This document shows positions 58,190 through 64,000 of a stretch of 64,000 bases of DNA, piece by piece. Under the pieces are notes generated by a model that worked only from the letters and a program-made list of their open reading frames with translations, did not search any database and was not told the origin of the DNA. Origin of the DNA: Gentiana macrophylla. Taxonomy: Eukaryota; Streptophyta; Magnoliopsida; Gentianales; Gentianaceae. Every line of letters begins with the position of its first letter. Position 1 is the stretch's first letter. Both the position numbers and the translations under genes were made by a program. The stretch spans positions 56,168,246-56,232,245 of the forward strand of contig CM047817.1 of assembly GCA_026214975.1 (NCBI GenBank). Direction: 5' to 3'.

Positions 58190-59266
58190 TTGCTTTTGGA
58201 TATTTATTTTTGTCTGAGACATGTTTTTAACTTTTTGTTGGCACTTGCATGTAGCAAGCTTCACCGATATCATCCAGATCGCCTGATAAGGGTATCACCT
58301 CCTAGAGGTCAAGATGCATCCGGTCCTGTTGTCAATCCGGATTTACCTGCATCGGACCACAAGTTTATTGACAAATATCCAACCGAGCCCCCTCAATCAA
58401 GCAGATCAAATGACTGTGACTTCGAGGGAGACTAATGATTATCGGACGGTTCTCAACGCTTTTGGTGATCACAAATGAGACCACGCGGCATCAAAGCGTG
58501 TATTAGATCTCAGAGGATCAGTCGATGGAGATGCCGAGACTCTTAACATCGTGAGAATGATATGGATTTGGAGAGAGTGGACCAATCAAGATCCACAAGA
58601 TTCGTAAGTGTTTTTATTTCATTGGTACAACCAACGCTTTTTCTCCGGAAAACATATGTTGATTTTGCAACTCGCCTCCTCTCCGCTGTTAGGGGCCAAA
58701 CTGGTAAGGTGATCCTGGCCCATACCGGAAAGTTTTAGTAAAGTTGAGGAAGACTCGCCAACTCAGACGTAATGGAAAGCGTGGCATGAGACTACATGAA
58801 TACTACTCACGAAAATGGCTTTGTCGATGAATTGAAAGCCAAAACCGATGAGCTCTTAACTCAACTCAGCTACAAGCTAATCAAATCAAGTCCAACCTTG
58901 AAGAGATGGTAGCCACCCTTGAAAAAGAGAGAGATACTTTGAAAGCCAACTTCCTTGAGCACATTGCCAAGCTCCTTGCTAATTACTGGTGAGGTCTCAC
59001 GAGCTAAGCAATATAGCATCAAGATGTTGTTGCCCTCATTATCTGGTTTGGGTACTCTCACCATTGAAGATATGTAGCGCAAAATAGACTCAATGTTGAT
59101 GCTACTAAACTATCTCATGGGCCGGGAATGTAGGCAGATGGATCTCAAATTTGTGAGGCTGATTCATGAATTATGGGGAGTGAGTGGACTTAGTATCCAA
59201 GCATGGCAAGAAGCCTCCCCACTGCCGGCTCATCATCACAATCTCAAGTTCCCCTATCAAAGTTGA
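58190..59266 (+). pseudogene. Antisense coiled-coil frame of the Tat element, decayed
   Basis: On the plus strand, opposite to pol, broken open stretches encode DCDFEGD (near 58430), DELKAKTDELLTQLSYKL (58830) and, after a frameshift, NLEEMVATLEKERDTLKANF (about 58895-58955), a heptad-like coiled coil. The last part (59035-59266) has one in-frame TAG, then CRQMDLKFVRLIHELWG and a stop at 59264-59266. Some Tat elements, such as Grande and RIRE2, carry an antisense frame at this place whose products have coiled coils. The identification rests on position and coiled-coil character, not on a firm sequence match. Confidence 0.45.
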
Positions 59267-59559
59267 AAATATTTAGCCTGTTCTCTATTTCTAATTTGAT
59301 TCCAAACATTACAATTTCATGTTGTTGTCTTCAAACTCATGATTTTGTTTGCTTTTATCTTTATCTTGAATTTTAGTGCCTCTCGGCACTTTGCACAATT
59401 TATAAAATATGTTTGTCTTTGTGCCTTATATTACAATCAGGTTTCCTCCTCACCTTATCTTTCGCCCAAAATGATGACATGTGATTGGCCTGCTCAAAGA
59501 TATGTCGACTTGTGGTTATAACAACTTAATTATATCCGTGAGATTGTTGACCGGACTTG
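59267..59559. other. Non-coding spacer in the Tat 3' region
   Basis: AT-rich sequence between the antisense frame and the minisatellite. Nothing recognised. Confidence 0.5.
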
Positions 59560-60415
59560 AGGCAGTGAAACTATATGACCTAACCCCGAGGTCTTGTATA
59601 CATGTCTAACTTTCGACTTAATGAATTTTTCCATTTTTACAAAGTTTTTTTTTCGAATTGACCTAGGTCTAATAGATAAATGACTCGACTTTGAGGTCAA
59701 AAGCGATTGATTTTTCGTGACTTAATGAACATTCTCTTTTTAAGAGTTTTTCATTCTGACCGAGGTCTAGAAAGATAAACGACTGAGGTAAAAATGATCC
59801 GATTTTCGAGACTTAATGAACATTCTCTTTTAAGGAGTTTTTCTGACCGACTCAGGTCTAAATATAAAAAACGAGATCTCGACTGAGGTAAAAATGATCA
59901 TCTCGATTTTGTCGATTTGATGAACATTCTCTTTTAAGAGTTTTTCACCTCGACTCGAAATTACAAATATAAAAGCGACCTGACATGAAGTCAAAAGCGA
60001 TCTGATTTTTTTTAGACTTAATGAACATTCTCTTTTAGAGTTTATCGACTGACTGAGGTAAAAGCGATCTTATTTTTAGACTTAATGAAACATTCTATTT
60101 TTAAGAGTTTATCGAATTTGACTTGAGGTCTAAATATAAACGAATTCGACTCGAGGTAAAACGATCTCGATTTTTCGGATTTAATGAACATTCTCTTTTG
60201 AGAGTTTATCGACTGACTGATGTCTAAATATAAACGACCGACATCGAGGTAAAAAAGCGATCCGATTTTTCATGACATAATGAACATTCTTTTTTAAAGA
60301 GTTTATCGACTGATCGAGGACTAAATATAACGACCACTTTGAGGTAAAAACGATCCGATTTTTCGTAATAATGAACATTCTCTTTTTAAGAGTTTCACAA
60401 TGGAAGTATATTACG
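59560..60415. repeat. Minisatellite, about nine degenerate units of about 95-100 bp
   Basis: The core GACTTAATGAACATTCTCTT and TTAAGAGTTT recurs at about 59616, 59721, 59811, 59913, 60015, 60079, 60181, 60275 and 60366. Between cores are (C/T)GAGGTCTAAATATAAACGA and GAGGTAAAA(A)(G)CGATC(C/T)GATTTTT. Lengths vary by small indels. Tandem repeats at this place are frequent in Tat elements. Confidence 0.88.
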
Positions 60416-60436
60416 GCCATGACATAATTCAAAAGT

Positions 60437-61640
60437 TCAAGATAAAGTCATAATGCATAATAGACTTGCATAAATAAAAATTACAACCACTTGCCTTAAA
60501 CATAAAATTTCTTCTCTGGGGACAACTGCATTCCACTTAAGGAACGAGCTTCCTTGGGTATCGCGCCAATTGATATGCTCCCTTACTATGTACTTTGATG
60601 ATCCGTAAGTCCTTCCTATTAGGGACTCAAGCTTCCACTTGATTCTTGTCTGCCGACTTCGTTTTGGCGCAAAACCAGCCATCACCAACCTTAAAGTAAC
60701 CTTTATTTCACTTTGGAATTATAATACTTGCTCGGGACACTGGCCGCTTATATTTAGCCATTCGGATCGAGCAATATCTCTTTTCTCCTCCAGTTCATCT
60801 TTTAGCATGCTTAATTTCTCTTGAACCCGATCATTATACAATGTTGCTCACGGGGATGGCTATCCAATTTCTCTTGGAATGACAACTTCACATCCGTGGC
60901 CGCGTAGAATGGAGTTTCACGTGTTGACGTATTTGGGGTTGTCTCAGTGACCTGGTTAGAATGTTTGGGAGGTGTTCCACCCAATGCTTACCTTCCTGCT
61001 CTAGTCTTTTATTTAAGCCAAGCTTGATATGCACCGTTAGTTTGCTCCACCTGTCCATTTTGCTTGTGGATGACCAGCAGAGGTGAAATTTTACGTTATG
61101 CCTAAATCGCACACCATTCCTTCACGAACTCTGCATGTCCTCGAATTGGGTTCCATTGTCTTACAAATTATGGTCTTTGGTATCCCATACTCCGCATATC
61201 AAGTTCTTCCGTAAGAATTTTTTGATCTGTTTAGAATGATAGTGGTTAATGGCTCGGCCTCCACCCATTTAGTGAAATAATCAACGGCTACTACTAGAAA
61301 TTTAAAACTTCGGTGTCAAATAATTGTGGGGCCAACCCAGTCGACACCCCATTGATCAAAAAGCGCCAAGGCCGAGATAACTGAGTTAATTTTTCAGCGT
61401 TGACGGGATAGATTACCATGAACCGGACATGACCTACATGCCAAGACTAACTCTCCGTATCTCCGCTTGTATTTTAGGCCAATAATAGCCAAACAACATG
61501 CATTTTCTAGCTAAAGCCCTGATCCCCATATGGTTTCCCACAGATCCCGGGTGGATCTCTCTCAACAGGTAATTGCCTTATACTATAGTAACACAACGTA
61601 ACCAAGGGGATATGAATGATTTTCTATCTGAGGATATCAT
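60437..61640 (-). pseudogene. Tat integrase
   Basis: From right to left: the zinc-binding end with GYYWPKIQAEIR (about 61455-61495); the start of the core with GVDWVGP (first catalytic Asp, about 61335-61355); a segment that reads DNGTQFED in one frame (second Asp, about 61150); then GLNKRLEQEGKHWVEHLPNI (60888-61112), the segment after the catalytic Glu; and a C-terminal part ending SSFLKWNAVVPREE (60437-60688), comparable to the family's SWNAEHLRRYY. Several frameshifts and stops. The NGQ.E segment reads as KMDRWSK here because of an indel. Confidence 0.8.
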
Positions 61641-62144
61641 TGAATAGGGCATACCTATCAGATAAGTGTTGGATTTACTTAGCTTGCATTTTGTCCCCTC
61701 GGTAGGTCAGTCACTTTTAAATATGATACAATGGAATCCATGCATGTTTCCTTCAAGGCGATCGGTTGTACTTCGATACTTTATATCTAAGTTGGCTTAA
61801 TTGCTCGAATCAGGACCTTATTGTCCGACAAGAAATTCGATGCTAACTTGGACAAGGCATCTACTCGGTGATCTCGTGAACCTGAGACCCGCTTCAATTT
61901 GCACTTCTAAACCGGTTTATCTTTGATTGGGCAGTAGCTAAATACTTTTCATAGGCTCCTCCTTTGCTTCATACTCTCCCACGATGTGGTTTACTACTAG
62001 TTGAGAGTCATCGTATACCTTGAGTTGCCTAACCCCACCTTAGAGCTAGGTTCAAACACAGTAATCGCGCTTGTATTCAGCCCCGTTGTTGGTTGCATGG
62101 AAGTTAAAAGTGCAAAGCATAAGGGAACTCTTCACCCTTTGGAC
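61641..62144 (-). other. Linker between archaeal-type RNase H and integrase
   Basis: Corresponds in position to the C-terminal half of the second RNase H and the linker before the zinc-binding domain. Frames are short and broken, and I could not align more than scattered residues. Confidence 0.5.
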
Positions 62145-62427
62145 TTATGAGGAGGAGACCTGCTCCCGACCGCTCTTACTAGATGATCCATCAACGAACA
62201 ACTTCCATGGCCTTGATTCTTTTGACGTACGCACTTGCGTCGATAGAAATAGATTTCTCTTCGGCCGAAAAATCACTGAGCCTGAGCTTTCAGCAATGGT
62301 TCTTGATACGTATTCCGTGATCGTACTCACGCCAATTCGACGACCCATTTGGCTAAGCGACACGGAATATCCGGCCTGGCTCAGATTTGCTTTAATGGTG
62401 ATCAATCAAGAGCGACCACCGGGTGAC
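62145..62427 (-). pseudogene. Second, archaeal-type RNase H of the Tat element
   Basis: PWKLFVDGSSSKSG on the minus strand is the start of the archaeal-type RNase H domain, whose first catalytic Asp is in FVDGSS. This extra domain lies between the normal RNase H and integrase only in Tat-lineage elements and defines them. Upstream residues (ANLSQAGYSVSLSQMGRRIG, residues 6-25 of the stretch) link it to the first RNase H. Confidence 0.8.
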
Positions 62428-62815
62428 TCAAAAATAAGATCTTAATTTCCTGGACGCATGTACCAATGCTAGTACCAATTTCTCCGCATCTGAGTACCTC
62501 ACTTCAGGTCGATGTAAGGATTTTCTCGTGAAATAAACTGGCTTCTGGAGTGTATCCTGTTTCCTAACCAAGACAACACTAATGGCCTCATCACAGACTG
62601 ATAGATAGAGGTATAACACCTCTCCTTCTTGTGGAGATGTCAGAGTTGGTAATTCCAACAAATATTTCTTCAATTCATCATGAAAGCTTGTTGACAATCT
62701 GCCCACATGGCGAAATGGTGTTGCTTTCCTTAAAATTTTAAAGAAAGGCAATGCCACACGCTCTTTGAACGTGAAAGAAATCATTCAATGTCATGCTAAT
62801 CTTTCCAGTTGATCT
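62428..62815 (-). pseudogene. Tat RNase H (first domain)
   Basis: Open stretch of 118 codons: LPFFKILRKATPFRHV, ELKKYLLELPTLTSPQEGE, LYLYLSVCDEAISVVLVRK, KPVYFTRKSLHRPEVRY and LALVHASRKLRSYF. This is the typical gypsy/Tat RNase H from the connection domain to the helix before the linker. Confidence 0.9.
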
Positions 62816-63840
62816 TTGAACCTCTCTAATATTGGTGGGTGGTGGCATTGTCTTGAGCATCTAACTTATCTGGATTGGCCTGATTCCATCCTTAGAAATC
62901 ATGTAACCTGTAAATTTTCCGGACACGACACCAAAGGCTCATTTCTTGGGATTCACTATTCATTACGCATTTCAAGTACTTCATGCACTTCTTTGACATC
63001 TTGCAAATATTGATCTAAAGTCCCGCTTTTGATCAGTGAATCATCAACATAGACTTCCATGGACTTGCCTGTCTCGATCATGGAAAATTACGGATTAATC
63101 GCCTCCTGTAGGTGGCACTGCATTCTTCACCCAAATGGCATGGTTACATAATAATATGTCCCGAACATAGTTATGAAGGCTGTTTTCTGCATCTTTTAGG
63201 TCAATAAAAATAGGTGGTACCTTTTATACGCGCTCCAAGAACCAAAAATCTCAAAACCCACGATCGAATCCACCACTGTGATTACGGGTGAAGTATAACT
63301 GCCCCAGGGCAAGCCTTGTTCAAGTCCGTAAAATCCACACATTCTCTCCAAGATCCATCCGACTTCTTCACTAAGACCGGATTGGCCAACCATTCTCGGT
63401 AAAACCACCTCCTCGACAATTCCGCTGGCCGCTTTAACTTTGCAACTTCTTGTTCAATGACCGAGATCCGTTACGGTGCAAAATGTCTCTTTTTTGATGA
63501 ACCTGGGGCAGCTTTGATCCACGCTTAAACTATGGACAATAAATTCAGTGATAAACTCCGCATATCATCTGCTTTCCATGCAAAAGCGTCTTCCCATTAC
63601 TCTCGAGCACATCATCATAACGCATTTTTATAGGGGGTCTCGGAATCCATGAACCTATACCATCACTCTCTACGCTCCCTTGTTTTCGGACTGAATGACC
63701 TCGACCGATCCGATACCCAAAGTTTTTCTTCCTCACGTAATAATTCCTCAAGAGTTACCTGGCTTGAACGAGTTGTTTTTTACCAACTATAGAGGTGTAG
63801 CGACTCATAGCTACTTCCACATCTCCTTTTAATCTCGACC
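62816..63840 (-). pseudogene. Tat reverse transcriptase
   Basis: The catalytic box YVDD is at 63040-63051 (minus), within SMEVYVDDSLIKS. The remaining RT is broken into short frames. The region around 63196-63408 carries a rearranged or frameshifted finger/palm part that I could not align with confidence. The coding frame changes at least four times. Confidence 0.75.
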
Positions 63841-64000
63841 GGTCCGTAATTGGGCTGGAAACTTCATACCATTATAATTTGGGAGATAACGACTCGCAGA
63901 CATCGATGATTGCTTGTCGTCCCATGATGACATTATAAGCTGAGAAGTGCTTTAACCAAAATATAATTTACCATGAGGGTCCTGCCTCTCAGGTAATTTA
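63841..64000 (-). pseudogene. Tat protease C-terminal part
   Basis: SAYNVIMGRQAIIDV on the minus strand (about 63903-63950) matches the YNAILGR segment that ends the Tat protease. The active-site part lies beyond 64000. Confidence 0.7.

Larger units (their letters stand above)
58181..64000 (-). mobile_element. Tat-lineage Ty3/gypsy element, partial, degenerate
   Basis: On the minus strand the order from 64000 leftwards is protease end, RT, RNase H, a second archaeal-type RNase H, and integrase. The double RNase H is diagnostic for the Tat lineage. Downstream lie a minisatellite and a decayed frame on the opposite strand, both known types of extras in Tat elements. No LTR is visible; gag lies beyond 64000. 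Confidence 0.85.

Noticed and set aside
59560..60415. CRISPR-like array
   Set aside because: The repeats are degenerate and long, spacers are not unique, and the setting is a plant retrotransposon; it is a minisatellite.

Overview
This window is plant nuclear DNA, probably eudicot and probably pericentromeric or other heterochromatin. The evidence is its content: two Athila-lineage and one Tat-lineage Ty3/gypsy element, a Ty1/copia family, a CACTA transposon and a hAT-like MITE, in an AT-rich background. I see no intact host gene, rRNA, tRNA, CRISPR array or satellite. Almost every coding stretch is broken by frameshifts or stops. The window has a 100-N gap at 58081-58180, so order and linkage across it are not proven.

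Layout. 1-14305 is Athila-1 (minus strand): 3' untranslated region, integrase, RNase H, reverse transcriptase (RT), protease, gag, leader, primer-binding site (PBS) and 5' LTR (12712-14305). Its gag is split by a 4.5 kb CACTA element (7191-11712) with 27-bp perfect terminal inverted repeats and a TCC target duplication. The CACTA carries a small hAT-like MITE (7642-7817). 14306-22719 is element C (minus strand), a non-coding LTR element. Athila-1 interrupts its left LTR, and an LTR of family A interrupts its right LTR.

22720-43225 is a cluster of family A copia elements: five LTR copies in both orientations, a large non-coding internal domain (26696-31670), a second copy of that domain that is partly inverted and permuted (38220-42862), and several short 5' leaders. 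43441-52807 is Athila-2 (plus strand), with gag, protease, RT, RNase H, integrase and a 3' LTR but no recognisable 5' LTR. 52905-58080 is a family A element (minus strand) with real copia pol; it looks like the autonomous partner of the non-coding copies. 58181-64000, after the gap, is a Tat-lineage element (minus strand): protease end, RT, RNase H, second (archaeal-type) RNase H, integrase, a minisatellite, and a decayed coiled-coil frame on the opposite strand.

How the parts relate. The non-coding family A copies keep the LTR, the tRNA-iMet PBS, the leader and about 115 bp next to the polypurine tract (PPT). These are the parts needed in cis if pol is supplied in trans, so they look like LARD-type parasites of the pol-bearing copy. 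The family A region is also rich in inverted junctions with short microhomology, one of them exactly at the PBS, which suggests aberrant reverse transcription or self-integration. Nesting gives a relative order: element C first; Athila-1 and a family A element then entered its two LTRs; CACTA entered Athila-1; the MITE is inside the CACTA. All calls were made by reading sequence and translations by eye; no database search was run.
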